A stretch of 64,000 nt of DNA from Mastigias papua (Eukaryota; Cnidaria; Scyphozoa; Rhizostomeae; Mastigiidae), in NCBI GenBank assembly GCA_964019165.1, contig OZ025273.1, positions 16,474,714 to 16,538,713 on the forward strand, read 5' to 3'. Shown here piece by piece: positions 28,246 to 41,592 of the stretch (its first letter is position 1; each line of letters starts with the position of its first letter). Made by a program: the position numbers and the translations under genes. The notes under the pieces are model-generated. The model did not search any database and had not been told where the DNA came from. It saw only the letters and a list, made by a program, of their open reading frames with translations.

Positions 28246-31200
28246 CTATATACTAAGATCCCTAAAATGCAAATGAGCAAAGATCAAATGGGCCGCCGGT
28301 CAGCTCGTGGTAAAAACTCCTCCTTGGTCTTCTGCGTGATCGGTCTCAAACTTTTGCCGAGAGTCCAGTCCTATGTCTAATTGATATTCTAGATGTCATT
28401 TTAATTTTATCGATTTTTTTTGCAAAGATATTCGACTTTTTCTGATGGACTGCGTGCGCCTTTGTTGTGGCCTTTTGTTCTCCATTGTGTTCGTCCACAG
28501 GGCAAGCCTGCTCTCAGTGTAGTTTCTTCTCGCACTGGCTGAGGATGGTGGTAGATTCCGTGTGAAATTTCACTTTTTTTATGGCAGGTGAGTGACTGTT
28601 TTCGATCCAAAGTGGTCTTTTCATGTTTGCCTGTAACTCCTGCACTGAATATCGGTGATTTCTGTTGTGTTAGGCAAGGTAATCCCATGTTTTGAGCGAG
28701 AATCCAATGCCTACCCTCGGGGATATTATCGCCATGACAGTTGAAGAGCCAACTCAAGGAAAATTTCGTTGTTTTCCTGCCAGGTGAGTCACAATTTTTG
28801 TACAAAACATTTCGATTAGAGTGTGTCGATTAGTCCTTCATTGGATGTGTGCATTGCCTAGGATTATGAGCTAGGTATTTCAATGTTTTCAGCGAAATCC
28901 TCCCGCGAACCTCTCGCTGGATTAGCGCCATGACTGTTCCTTCCCAAGCCGTTCCACTCTCTTCCCTAGATCAACTTGCTGTTTGTGCTAAATTGTTAGT
29001 ATGTATTGACGAGAAGTGTACAGTTTTAGTCCCTGCTATTTAAGTGTGAATTTCATGTGCATATACTGGAGATGATTGCGATCGTGTAGCTTTTACTTTG
29101 GACACTTCCCTCAATGGTAGAGTTTGCCCTTTGACTTGGAAGGAACTATTATAGGTATTTTCTACCAGGTGAGTGGTTTTCTAATGCTATAACGTTTGAT
29201 TTCAAATTGCCTGTCTTCCCCCTGTCCTCTGTGTGCACTTTCTATGGTATTGTCGACACTTAATGTTCAATATTGCTAGCGAGATTGCAATAGCTTCCCT
29301 CGGGGGTTTTCCGCCATGACAGTTCATCTCCACCATGCTTGATGTTATTCTCTCTTGGTTGGTGAATTCAAGCGAACTTTCGTCCTTCTACTACTAGGTA
29401 AGTCGTTTTTACATATAATAAGGTTTGTTTTCAGATGGCCTATAATTTGTCTGTCTACTATACATGTTTCATTTTACACATGTTATATCAGTATTTTGAG
29501 CGAGCTTCCCTCAGTGGTATTTCGCCATTACACAGTCTCTCCGATCGGATGGATTTTATTCTCTGGATTGGTGTGGGTCTTTCACAATATTGTGATGAAA
29601 TACTTATGATATGTTTACTGTTGTATCCCTTGCTGGATTGCTATATTTATTCCTTGAAGTTAATGCGTGGATAGATGGCATAGGAGATCGTTATGTTTCC
29701 TGATGAATTATGGTACATGGGCTGCTTAATTTGGTCATTCCTGAATTCAGTTGGGCCTAGGTTTTCATGTTTTTATGTGACTTACTGATAAGAGTGTAAG
29801 TTTTTATGTGTGATATAACTGTTATCAGAAGTTCCCATTCCCCCCAGTTCAGCCAAGGAAGCACCTGCTCTGTGTGTTTGATTCTCATTGCCAGTAGTCA
29901 AGAAACATCTAAATACGTTTGAACAGAGATGTCCAAAGTGTGTATAATTTACTTGCTAACTGTTCTTAATATTATGCTGGTGATATTTTGGTATTCTTAC
30001 ACACTTTATTTTGTTGTATGTTGTAGATAGACATGCGAGGGGATTCCCAACTTCAGTTCACGATTGCAGAACCTCTCATCCTTTGTTTGCGAACAATAGT
30101 GTTTACACAAGGCCGCAAGTTTGCAGTTGAGGGCGTGTTTACAAAGTGGATGGATATCTTGCAATTCTTCGTGGAATTTCGTCTCTTCTCTATAAGGTAA
30201 GTGGCTTATTTCATTAACAAGGTTTCGATTTAGTTTTACCAGGATTATTTTGTTTAGGATGATCACTACTTTCCCAGCTAGACGAGATTTAGTGCGATAT
30301 TGTGAGGGAGATTCCATACGATTGCCTCTGCTCGGGGGTCATATGATCATGGCAATTCCTTTCATGTTCGCTTGATTTTCGCCTGTAACTTACCGTTGTG
30401 TTACTACGGAAGTTTCGGTATAATATTTAGGAGATCCTTACTGTATTATTTACTGATATACTAGGACTTTTAGCGTGCTGTTTGTACTTTGTCTTTGTGC
30501 GAGAGTTTCACTGAATTATAACTGGATAGTTAGGCCGCTTTGTGTACGGTTGAGATGTTGTCAGTCACTTCTGCTTAGCTCTTGCTTTTTATAATATACT
30601 TATTGTAAGCTGGAGCTAAGATATTGTTCAAATTATTCGTTTGAGTATTGGACTGTACTAGATCTCTTTCCCGTTCACTGTTCTTGCAGTATTTTGAGAA
30701 AAGTACTACGTGTACTCTCTCTCTCACACTTTGAGGGGCGGTTCTTATTCATCTCAGTCGCAGTGTGTTATTCCCATTAGTACACTTTTCTGTATCCTAA
30801 ATCATTCGGTTATTTATAGTTAAAGGTGCCAAGTCTTATACGGATATTTTATCTACTAATTCGTTGATAATTTCGTGTATAGTACTGGATGCATTGTCCA
30901 GTTGTTCCTTCTTGATTTATTTACACTGATATTGTGTTCTAACTTAGGTGTGTATTCAATACACTTAAGTAACTTATTCCTGAGGCTGTATTCGGTATAC
31001 TACTTTACTGATTGCCTATGTAGTTACAGCAGTTTAATACTCTTTATTTACAACAGTCTAATAAGTGTGTTCACTATAAATTTGACTTTTATTTTCCTTG
31101 AATCAGCATTTGGGTTCTTTTATGCTAAATATTCGTCTCCTGGCTACCCAGCTCTCTGCCTTTATCAGATCATTTGTTATAGACGCCATTAATGATTTCC

Positions 31201-32653
31201 ATGCCTCATTCTGCACATGATAACATGGTTTCAATGGATCTTTTAGTGTTAGATAACAAGCATTTGTATTGTCTTGGAGCCCCACCTTTGAGCTCCCACT
31301 CCACTTTACAGTATTGTTCATAGTCAAATGTTATAAGGGGCTTGCTATAAGAGATTATTATGTATAGAAGGTTGTTTCACACTCATATACAAGTTTGAAA
31401 TCATTGTTGAATATGTCATAGCATTGTTTAGGAATATTCTTTAGTTTCTATGCACTTGAATTATGGAGTATAATTAGACATTGTCATTTGAAACAACCTA
31501 CTTGAATGCAAGCGAGTACTGGGTGTTTAGGAAGATTAATGGTTACACTCAGCTGACAGTTGCACCCATGTATAGCAATTTATGTGCAATATTTAACCTG
31601 TAATACTGTAAGGCACATCTACCCTGCTAAAGTGAACTAGACTCCTTAGCTTAGACTTGATATCTATGCATATGCATATATGTAATTGTAGTATTTTGAG
31701 GCATTAAGTAATACACACTAGCACCGCAAATAATCATTTGGTAAACTTAATGACAATAGCAGTGTAGGTTCATGATTTTCATTAATACACAGCCATATAT
31801 GTAGTATATTATTTGTATTCTATAGAGACACATGATGTTATGAACAATTTCTACCCTTTGATACAATGTAAATTTACCCTACTACATTGTACTCGACTCC
31901 TTAGGTTGCAAGTGATTATCATGCTTAAGAATGCATTTGATTGTGGTATTTTAAGGAATTAGTATAGGACATAACCACACATTTCATTAGGTAAGTTTAA
32001 TTCAAATAGCTTGGAAAGTTATTCATTTTCATTCATACACAGCTGTATATGCAGTATATTATTTATATTCTATGGATACAAGTGATGTTATACACAATAT
32101 GTTATATGTTAAGCAATTCTATTGATATGACTAAGACTAGCAGTTTTTTGATAGCCCGCTAGACGCGGGCTCCCCTACCCCCGGTCAAAGCTGGAGATTA
32201 GCCTTGGAAAGACTAACGCAGTCGCCCATTGAAGCAGCATGGTCCGCATTTTCGATGAGGATCATGGGATGGTGACGTCATGGGCCTCTGCGATGGAGCA
32301 CGTGACCATCAGCATTGCATTGGTCAAATCGAAAAAACTGCGACTAAAAATTGTGCAAAAAATGCTCGGATACCTGCGCTAGGCTACGGGGCTTTCCACC
32401 TTTCCTTATACAGCCCCGTAGCCTAGCGCAGGTATCCGAGCATGTTTTGCACAATGTTTTCTCGCAATTTTTTCGATTTGACCAATGCAATGCTGATGGT
32501 CACGTGCTCCACCGCAGAGGCCCATGACGTCACCTTCCCGTGATCCTCATCGAAAATGCGGACCATGCTGCTTTGATGGGCGACTGCGTTAGTCTTTCCA
32601 AGGCTAATCTCCAGCTTTGGTTGGGGGTAGGGGAGCCCGCGTCTAGCGAGCTA
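28243..32653 (+). mobile_element. Helitron unit 2 (non-autonomous, type A)
   Basis: Starts TCTCTATATACTAAGATCCCTAAAATGCAAATGAGC directly after the CTAG of unit 1. The interior is non-coding, with several CGCCATGACAGTT / splice-donor modules and the conserved aggggattcccaac block (30031-30200). The 3' end is palindrome 2. Positions 28243-32159 are almost identical to unit 4 at +9410. Confidence 0.8.
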
Positions 32654-32655
32654 TC
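32150..32655. repeat. Giant palindrome 2 (arms 244 bp, loop 18 nt)
   Basis: Left arm 32150-32393, right arm 32412-32655, with about ten mismatches, including three in the cccccggtcaaag/cccccaaccaaag region and one in the outer gcgagcta. Same block order as palindromes 1 and 3 but clearly diverged sequence. Confidence 0.93.
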
Positions 32656-35600
32656 TATATACTAAGATCCCTAAAATGCAAATGAGCTCGCCATTGTTTA
32701 CATCAAAGGGACCAGCACCCTCCACTGTTATGAATTCTTTTTCTAGTGTTCTCTCTGGATGTGCCTGAGAATTATCACGGTAGTTGAAACTAGTGAGTTA
32801 TGGTGCTTTTTTGATTTTCAAGTCTGTATCTTCAAGTTTCGAGGAGATATCTCAGTTTCTCTATCGCGATTTTACTGGCTTTGTCTGTCCTCTTTTGTCC
32901 TCCATTGTATTCGTCCGCACGGAAGGCACTGCTCTCAGTACATGGCGTGTTCGATCGGTAGCTGGTTAACTGTTGGTGCTAGATGAATTCCGTTGGTTTC
33001 TACCAGGTTAGTAGCTATTTTTCCTCCCTAAATGCTCTACTTTAGTTGAGTTATAGTGCCTTGATCGATTGCCTGCGTTTTCTGCTGTTGCAAACGATTT
33101 GTTTTCACGTATCGAAGCACTTTCGTATGTCCTCCCTCGCGTGTGTTATTCGCCATGACAGTTGAGCAACCAATTCGTCGCTTCATTGCTGTCTGAAGAT
33201 TCGATTTATCATTACCAGTCTTTAGTCAATGAAATTATAGCACTGCTGCTGCTTTGTCGATTCGATGTACGGGTGATGTGAGCCCTATATTTGCCTCTTT
33301 TGTTAGGCCAGATTGGAACAGCTTCCCTCGGGGGCAATCTCGCCGCCATGACAGTTCTTCTCCATTCGTTCGATTCTGTTCGCCGGATTTCAATGCTTTA
33401 ACTGGTAAGTTGTGTTAACAGATTTAACTGATGTTGCATGTTGTATTCGTTGGTGTATTAGGTCAATGTTTAGTTGTTTTTCATCCCTGTTAAATAGGAT
33501 AAACCGAACGTGCAACTCTCAGTTCGGAGATGGTTTGAATGCGACTAATGGTCCAGTTGGAAGTTCAAGAAGATGTCGTGCTTCTGCTACCAGGTGAGTC
33601 GTTTTCTGATGCTAACACGTGTGATTTTAAATTGCCTGTCTGTCCCCTGTCCTCTGTGCGCAATTTCTATGTATTTTCGACACTAATGTACAATAATGCC
33701 AGCGAGATGAGATTGCAATAGCTTCCCTCGGGTGTTTTACGCCATGACAGTTCCTCTCCACAATGGTTGATGTTATTCTCTGTTGCCGGGTCAAGTCAAG
33801 TGAACTGTCGTCCTTCTACTACCAGGTAAGGTGTTGTTTCATGTAGTAGGGTTTGTTTTCAGATTGCCTGTAATTTTTCTGTCTACTATACATGTTCCAT
33901 ATTACACACGTTAGGTCAGTATTTTGAGCGAGCTTCCCTCAGGGGTATATCGCCATGACACTTCCTCGCCGATCAGATTTAGTTTATTCTCTAGATTGTC
34001 TTGAATCTATTACAATATTGGGATGAAATAGTTACTGACCTATTCGTTGCTAGATCGATGTTTATACCTTGAAGCTAATGCGAGCCTAAAGGAGATAGGA
34101 AGTCGTTACCTTTCCTGATGAAGTGTGCTACATGAAATGCTGAAGTTGAGCATTGATGAAGTGTGTTGGGTCTAAGTTTGTAGTTGTATATGTGACTTAT
34201 TGTGTGACTTATAATTAAGAGTTTAAGGTCTTTTCGGTAATATAACTGTAACAAGAAGGTTTCGTTCCCCCTCAGTTTAGTCAAGGAAGACACTACTCTG
34301 TGTGTTTCATTCTCATTGCCAGTAGCCACAAAATATCTTAACATGGTTGTACAGAGATGTCTACAGTGTGTATATTTTATTTGCTAACTGTCCGTCATAT
34401 TATTCCTATGATGTTTTGGTGTCCTTACGCTCATTATTGTGTTGTAGGTTGTAGATAGAAATGCGAGGGGATTCCCAACTTGAGATCAAGATCGCAGAAA
34501 CCTCTCATCCTTTGTTTGCGAACAATAGTGTTTACACAAGACCGCAAGTTTGCAGTGGAGGGCGTGTTTACAAAGTGGATGGATTTCGTTCAAGTCTTCA
34601 TGGAATTTCGTCCCTTCTCTCTAAGGTCAGTGGTTTATTTCATTGAGAATGTTTCGATATAGTTTTACCAGGATTTTTTTGTATAGATTGGTCGCTACTT
34701 TCCAAGGTGGACGAGATTTAATGCCATGTTTTGATCGAGATTCCATAAGATTGCACTGGGGCGGTATGATCATGCCAATTCCTTTCATGGTCGCTCGATT
34801 TCCGCCTGTAAATTACCGTTTGGTTACTACAGAAGTTCGGTACACTATTAAGTGGGTATTTACTGTATTATGTACTGATATATTATTACAGTGTATTGTG
34901 CTGTTCATACTGTGCATTTGCATGTGATTTTGAAGGAAGTATGTCTGAACAGTTAGGCCGCTTCCTTTACGTTTGATTTGTTGTCAGTCACTTCTGGTTA
35001 GCTCTTGGTTTGTACCATACACCTATTGTAGGCTGGAGCTAAGATGTTGTTCAACTTACTCCTTGACTTATTGGAGTGTAATAGCTCTCTGTCCCAGTTG
35101 GTTTTGTTACAGTATTTTCGAGAAGGTACTACGTGTATTCTCTCTGAAACCTTGAGGGGCGTTTCATTTTACTCTCAGTCACTAAAGCTGATTCCTTCCT
35201 TATTCTCAGTAGAACACTTAGTACTCTGAATCAGTGGTATCTTTATAATGAAAGGTGCAAAGACGTATACAGATATTATATGTACTAATTCGTTGATACT
35301 TTGGTGTATAGTACTATGCGTTGTCAGGTTGTTCTTTATTGATGTTGTTAGGCTTACATTGTGTTCTAAAGTATGATTGTGGTCAACACACTTAAGTAAG
35401 TTATTCATAGGGCTTTATTTTGTATAGTACTCTACTGATCACCTATGTATATACAACAGTCTAACAATCTTTATTATGTACAAGAGTCTAATCATTGTAT
35501 TCACTATAGATTTTTGTGTTATTTTGGAGGAATCAGCTTATGGTTGCTTTAGTCCTAGCTCTCTGTTGCTGGCAAATCAGCTCCCTCTTATCCTAAGATT

Positions 35601-37652
35601 ATTTGTTATCAAGACCATTCATGATTTCTATTCATCATTCTGCACATGATAATATGGTTTGACTGGATCAAGTAGTATTAGATCACAATGATTTGCGCTG
35701 TTTAATATTACTTCCTGCAGCCCCATCTTCCAGCCCGCATCCCAATTAACAGTATTGTTTGTAATCAAATGTTTTGAGGGACTTACTGTAAAAGAGTATT
35801 ATGTATAAGGGGTTTTGCCACACTCATGCACAATTTCTGAGTTTCAAATCATTTCTGACTAGCACACTTATAGGAATATTCTTTAGCTGTTATGAACTTA
35901 AATTATGAAGCATCCCTATACATTGTCATTGTATATTGCCTACTTCAATGCCTCAAGGTAGCTATTGTAGGAGTTTGAAAGATATTACTGGGTGTGCCTA
36001 GATGACAATGGTAGTCATACAATTGACTTGATATCCTTAGATGATACATGTACCAATATAGTACTTGATTGTCTGCCTGTAGGATTTTTGTCACTAGCCT
36101 ATTTCACTTTGAGATATCAGTTGTCACCATTACCATTACAACTTTTGATATTTCACTCTGTTTATGATGATATGTTGTTAAAGTTTCGTAATAGTTATAG
36201 CCAGCAACCTTATTTGTATTGTACTCAATTGCCACATCAGCCCCCCATCTGAAGTACAGCTATGATAATAAATTTGTTTTTATGATGCAAGCTCTACATA
36301 TTCTGTGTCATTGATATGATTTACAGCTTTATGTGGTTGACAAGAGGTTAGGACTCACATGATTTTGGTCCATAACATTGTTACTGTTGAGTTTGCTCTA
36401 GGATTATAAGGCACTATTATTTCAGGTTTTTACACTTATGGACCAGTCATTAAGTATCAGGGGGTGGGGGTTCAGGCACATGATACAATAGATTCAACAA
36501 TTTGTACCTGAGTTGGACATGCAAAAATATTCTAGAGTTCCAGATTAAGTACTTTGCGGAGCCCAACACTTAATTTTTGTTATTGATTGTATTACATCAG
36601 TTATTTTTGTCTTGGATATATTAGTTAGTGGTCCTTGGCAACAGCATAGGTAATAGTATATGTGACTGTGTTCCACCACAAGTTGATATGCAGTATTGTA
36701 GGATTGCTAAGAGGTTATGAGTTACTTATCTACATAAGCATAGGCATGATCTATGCACTTTATTTTGGAGTCTTTTCAAATAGTAGAATATTTTACAAGT
36801 GAATATAATGCCTCTGGATAAATTATATGGCAGTTTGGATAAGGTATTTGACTACAACCATCTATAGGATGCTAGGTCCTATAAGATATATTACTAAGTT
36901 GTACACCCCCCCCTCCCACTACCACCACCATAAGTACCTGTTATACTTGAAATCTGACTTTGCTATTTCAGGCTGTATAATATATCTCATTCATTGGCTT
37001 GCCAGCTTACTATGTAGAATATTATAAAGTGATGTTATATTACCAAGCGATATTCTTTTATTCTTATGAACTTGAAGTATAGGGCCTGTCAGGTATTGTA
37101 ATTAAATTCTATCTAATTTAGTTGGTCTTAGTATGTAGTACAGCAATTGGACAAGATTAATAGCTAAAACCAGATAGAGTTTACAGTCATACCTCTCATT
37201 TGATGTGACATACTATATGTTCTCTAAAGTATTTACATTATACAGCAACATTGTATAAGACTCATTACATTGGGATTGAGTGATGCATGAAATATTGTGT
37301 GATGTATATGGCCTGTCAGGTATTGCAATTGCATTCTATCTAATTTTTTGGGTCTTATTATGTATTATACCAGACTGGACAAGATTAATGGCTAATACCA
37401 GATAGAGGTTGCAGTCGCACCTCATTTGTTGTGACATACTAAATCGTCTGTGAAGTGTTTACATTATACTGCAACATTATTGTATAAGACTCATTATATT
37501 AGGATGTAATCATGCAGGAGATATTGTATGATGTATTTCCATTTATGCCTCATTGCACACACCACTTTAAAACATTATATGCTTAGTTCATGTAATAGAG
37601 ACTAGCTTAGTACTGATAGCCCGCGTCTAGCGGGCTATCAGTACTAAGCTAG
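32654..37652 (+). mobile_element. Helitron unit 3 (non-autonomous, type A)
   Basis: Starts TCTATATACTAAGATCCC overlapping the end of palindrome 2. The non-coding interior has modules around 33150, 33350, 33590, 33740 and 33950 and the conserved block at 34459-34630. It ends in the short hairpin (arms 37597-37624 and 37630-37657, loop gtcta) and CTAG at 37652. Confidence 0.8.
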
Positions 37653-37657
37653 TCTCT
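37597..37657. repeat. Short Helitron 3' hairpin, unit 3/4 junction (28-bp arms)
   Basis: A perfect 28-bp stem with loop gtcta. The stem extends through CTAG into the first five bases of unit 4 (tctct). Confidence 0.95.
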
Positions 37658-40600
37658 ATATACTAAGATCCCTAAAATGCAAATGAGCAAAGATCAAATG
37701 GGCCGCCGGTCAGCTCGTGGTAAAAACTCCTCCTTGGTCTTCTGCGTGATCGGTCTCAAACTTTTGCCGAGAGTCCAGTCCTATGTCTAATTGATATTCT
37801 AGATGTCATTTTAATTTTATCGATTTTTTTTGCAAAGATATTCGACTTTTTCTGATGGACTGCGTGCGCCTTTGTTGTGGCCTTTTGTTCTCCATTGTGT
37901 TCGTCCACAGGGCAAGCCTGCTCTCAGTGTAGTTTCTTCTCGCACTGGCTGAGGATGGTGGTAGATTCCGTGTGAAATTTCACTTTTTTTATGGCAGGTG
38001 AGTGACTGTTTTCGATCCAAAGTGGTCTTTTCATGTTTGCCTGTAACTCCTGCACTGAATATCGGTGATTTCTGTTGTGTTAGGCAAGGTAATCCCATGT
38101 TTTGAGCGAGAATCCAATGCCTACCCTCGGGGATATTATCGCCATGACAGTTGAAGAGCCAACTCAAGGAAAATTTCGTTGTTTTCCTGCCAGGTGAGTC
38201 ACAATTTTTGTACAAAACATTTCGATTAGAGTGTGTCGATTAGTCCTTCATTGGATGTGTGCATTGCCTAGGATTATGAGCTAGGTATTTCAATGTTTTC
38301 AGCGAAATCCTCCCGCGAACCTCTCGCTGGATTAGCGCCATGACTGTTCCTTCCCAAGCCGTTCCACTCTCTTCCCTAGATCAACTTGCTGTTTGTGCTA
38401 AATTGTTAGTATGTATTGACGAGAAGTGTACAGTTTTAGTCCCTGCTATTTAAGTGTGAATTTCATGTGCATATACTGGAGATGATTGCGATCGTGTAGC
38501 TTTTACTTTGGACACTTCCCTCAATGGTAGAGTTTGCCCTTTGACTTGGAAGGAACTATTATAGGTATTTTCTACCAGGTGAGTGGTTTTCTAATGCTAT
38601 AACGTTTGATTTCAAATTGCCTGTCTTCCCCCTGTCCTCTGTGTGCACTTTCTATGGTATTGTCGACACTTAATGTTCAATATTGCTAGCGAGATTGCAA
38701 TAGCTTCCCTCGGGGGTTTTCCGCCATGACAGTTCATCTCCACCATGCTTGATGTTATTCTCTCTTGGTTGGTGAATTCAAGCGAACTTTCGTCCTTCTA
38801 CTACTAGGTAAGTCGTTTTTACATATAATAAGGTTTGTTTTCAGATGGCCTATAATTTGTCTGTCTACTATACATGTTTCATTTTACACATGTTATATCA
38901 GTAGTTTGAGCGAGCTTCCCTCAGTGGTATTTCGCCATTACACAGTCTCTCCGATCGGATGGATTTTATTCTCTGGATTGGTGTGGGTCTTTCACAATAT
39001 TGTGATGAAATACTTATGATATGTTTACTGTTGTATCCCTTGCTGGATTGCTATATTTATTCCTTGAAGTTAATGCGTGGATAGATGGCATAGGAGATCG
39101 TTATGTTTCCTGATGAATTATGGTACATGGGCTGCTTAATTTGGTCATTCCTGAATTCAGTTGGGCCTAGGTTTTCATGTTTTTATGTGACTTACTGATA
39201 AGAGTGTAAGTTTTTATGTGTGATATAACTGTTATCAGAAGTTCCCATTCCCCCCAGTTCAGCCAAGGAAGCACCTGCTCTGTGTGTTTGATTCTCATTG
39301 CCAGTAGTCAAGAAACATCTAAATACGTTTGAACAGAGATGTCCAAAGTGTGTATAATTTACTTGCTAACTGTTCTTAATATTATGCTGGTGATATTTTG
39401 GTATTCTTACACACTTTATTTTGTTGTATGTTGTAGATAGACATGCGAGGGGATTCCCAACTTCAGTTCACGATTGCAGAACCTCTCATCCTTTGTTTGC
39501 GAACAATAGTGTTTACACAAGGCCGCAAGTTTGCAGTTGAGGGCGTGTTTACAAAGTGGATGGATATCTTGCAATTCTTCGTGGAATTTCGTCTCTTCTC
39601 TATAAGGTAAGTGGCTTATTTCATTAACAAGGTTTCGATTTAGTTTTACCAGGATTATTTTGTTTAGGATGATCACTACTTTCCCAGCTAGACGAGATTT
39701 AGTGCGATATTGTGAGGGAGATTCCATACGATTGCCTCTGCTCGGGGGTCATATGATCATGGCAATTCCTTTCATGTTCGCTTGATTTTCGCCTGTAACT
39801 TACCGTTGTGTTACTACGGAAGTTTCGGTATAATATTTAGGAGATCCTTACTGTATTATTTACTGATATACTAGGACTTTTAGCGTGCTGTTTGTACTTT
39901 GTCTTTGTGCGAGAGTTTCACTGAATTATAACTGGATAGTTAGGCCGCTTTGTGTACGGTTGAGATGTTGTCAGTCACTTCTGCTTAGCTCTTGCTTTTT
40001 ATAATATACTTATTGTAAGCTGGAGCTAAGATATTGTTCAAATTATTCGTTTGAGTATTGGACTGTACTAGATCTCTTTCCCGTTCACTGTTCTTGCAGT
40101 ATTTTGAGAAAAGTACTACGTGTACTCTCTCTCTCACACTTTGAGGGGCGGTTCTTATTCATCTCAGTCGCAGTGTGTTATTCCCATTAGTACACTTTTC
40201 TGTATCCTAAATCATTCGGTTATTTATAGTTAAAGGTGCCAAGTCTTATACGGATATTTTATCTACTAATTCGTTGATAATTTCGTGTATAGTACTGGAT
40301 GCATTGTCCAGTTGTTCCTTCTTGATTTATTTACACTGATATTGTGTTCTAACTTAGGTGTGTATTCAATACACTTAAGTAACTTATTCCTGAGGCTGTA
40401 TTCGGTATACTACTTTACTGATTGCCTATGTAGTTACAGCAGTTTAATACTCTTTATTTACAACAGTCTAATAAGTGTGTTCACTATAAATTTGACTTTT
40501 ATTTTCCTTGAATCAGCATTTGGGTTCTTTTATGCTAAATATTCGTCTCCTGGCTACCCAGCTCTCTGCCTTTATCAGATCATTTGTTATAGACGCCATT

Positions 40601-41592
40601 AATGATTTCCATGCCTCATTCTGCACATGATAACATGGTTTCAATGGATCTTTTAGTGTTAGATAACAAGCATTTGTATTGTCTTGGAGCCCCACCTTTG
40701 AGCTCCCACTCCACTTTACAGTATTGTTCATAGTCAAATGTTATAAGGGGCTTGCTATAAGAGATTATTATGTATAGAAGGTTGTTTCACACTCATATAC
40801 AAGTTTGAAATCATTGTTGAATATGTCATAGCATTGTTTAGGAATATTCTTTAGTTTCTATGCACTTGAATTATGGAGTATAATTAGACATTGTCATTTG
40901 AAACAACCTACTTGAATGCAAGCGAGTACTGGGTGTTTAGGAAGATTAATGGTTACACTCAGCTGACAGTTGCACCCATGTATAGCAATTTATGTGCAAT
41001 ATTTAACCTGTAATACTGTAAGGCACATCTACCCTGCTAAAGTGAACTAGACTCCTTAGCTTAGACTTGATATCTATGCATATGCATATATGTAATTGTA
41101 GTATTTTGAGGCATTAAGTAATACACACTAGCACCGCAAATAATCATTTGGTAAACTTAATGACAATAGCAGTGTAGGTTCATGATTTTCATTAATACAC
41201 AGCCATATATGTAGTATATTATTTGTATTCTATAGAGACACATGATGTTATGAACAATTTCTACCCTTTGATACAATGTAAATTTACCCTACTACATTGT
41301 ACTCGACTCCTTAGGTTGCAAGTGATTATCATGCTTAAGAATGCATTTGATTGTGGTATTTTAAGGAATTAGTATAGGACATAACCACACATTTCATTAG
41401 GTAAGTTTAATTCAAATAGCTTGGAAAGTTATTCATTTTCATTCATACACAGCTGTATATGCAGTATATTATTTATATTCTATGGATACAAGTGATGTTA
41501 TACACAATATGTTATATGTTAAGCAATTCTATTGATATGACTAAGACTAGCAGTTTTTTGATAGCCCGCGTCTAGCGGGCTATCAAAAAACT
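37653..41592 (+). mobile_element. Helitron unit 4 (near-identical copy of unit 2)
   Basis: 37653-41569 corresponds to 28243-32159 with a constant offset of 9410. I noticed one substitution (a T/G near 29483 / 38893). The 3' end differs: unit 2 has the giant palindrome, unit 4 has only a 17-bp hairpin (41553-41569 / 41575-41591, loop gtcta). Confidence 0.85.
41553..41591. repeat. Short Helitron 3' hairpin, unit 4/5 junction (17-bp arms)
   Basis: Perfect stem gttttttgatagcccgc with loop gtcta, followed by the start of unit 5. Confidence 0.95.

Noticed and set aside
28407..28805. 132-codon minus-strand frame repeated at 37817-38215
   Set aside because: It recurs only because units 2 and 4 are copies. 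It is low in conserved features, is not kept open in sister units 3, 6 and 7, and overlaps the ATG/splice-donor modules.
34643..34927. Several 60-120-codon hydrophobic frames in units 2-7 (also 30875-31192 and 46800-47144)
   Set aside because: T-rich DNA gives Phe/Leu/Cys/Tyr-rich frames. They differ between sister units, lack domains and show no codon-like conservation.
35992..36252. 86-codon frame with early LDDNGSHTIDLISLDD
   Set aside because: Lies in the non-coding interior of unit 3; the matching region of unit 7 (about 52700-52980) does not keep the frame.
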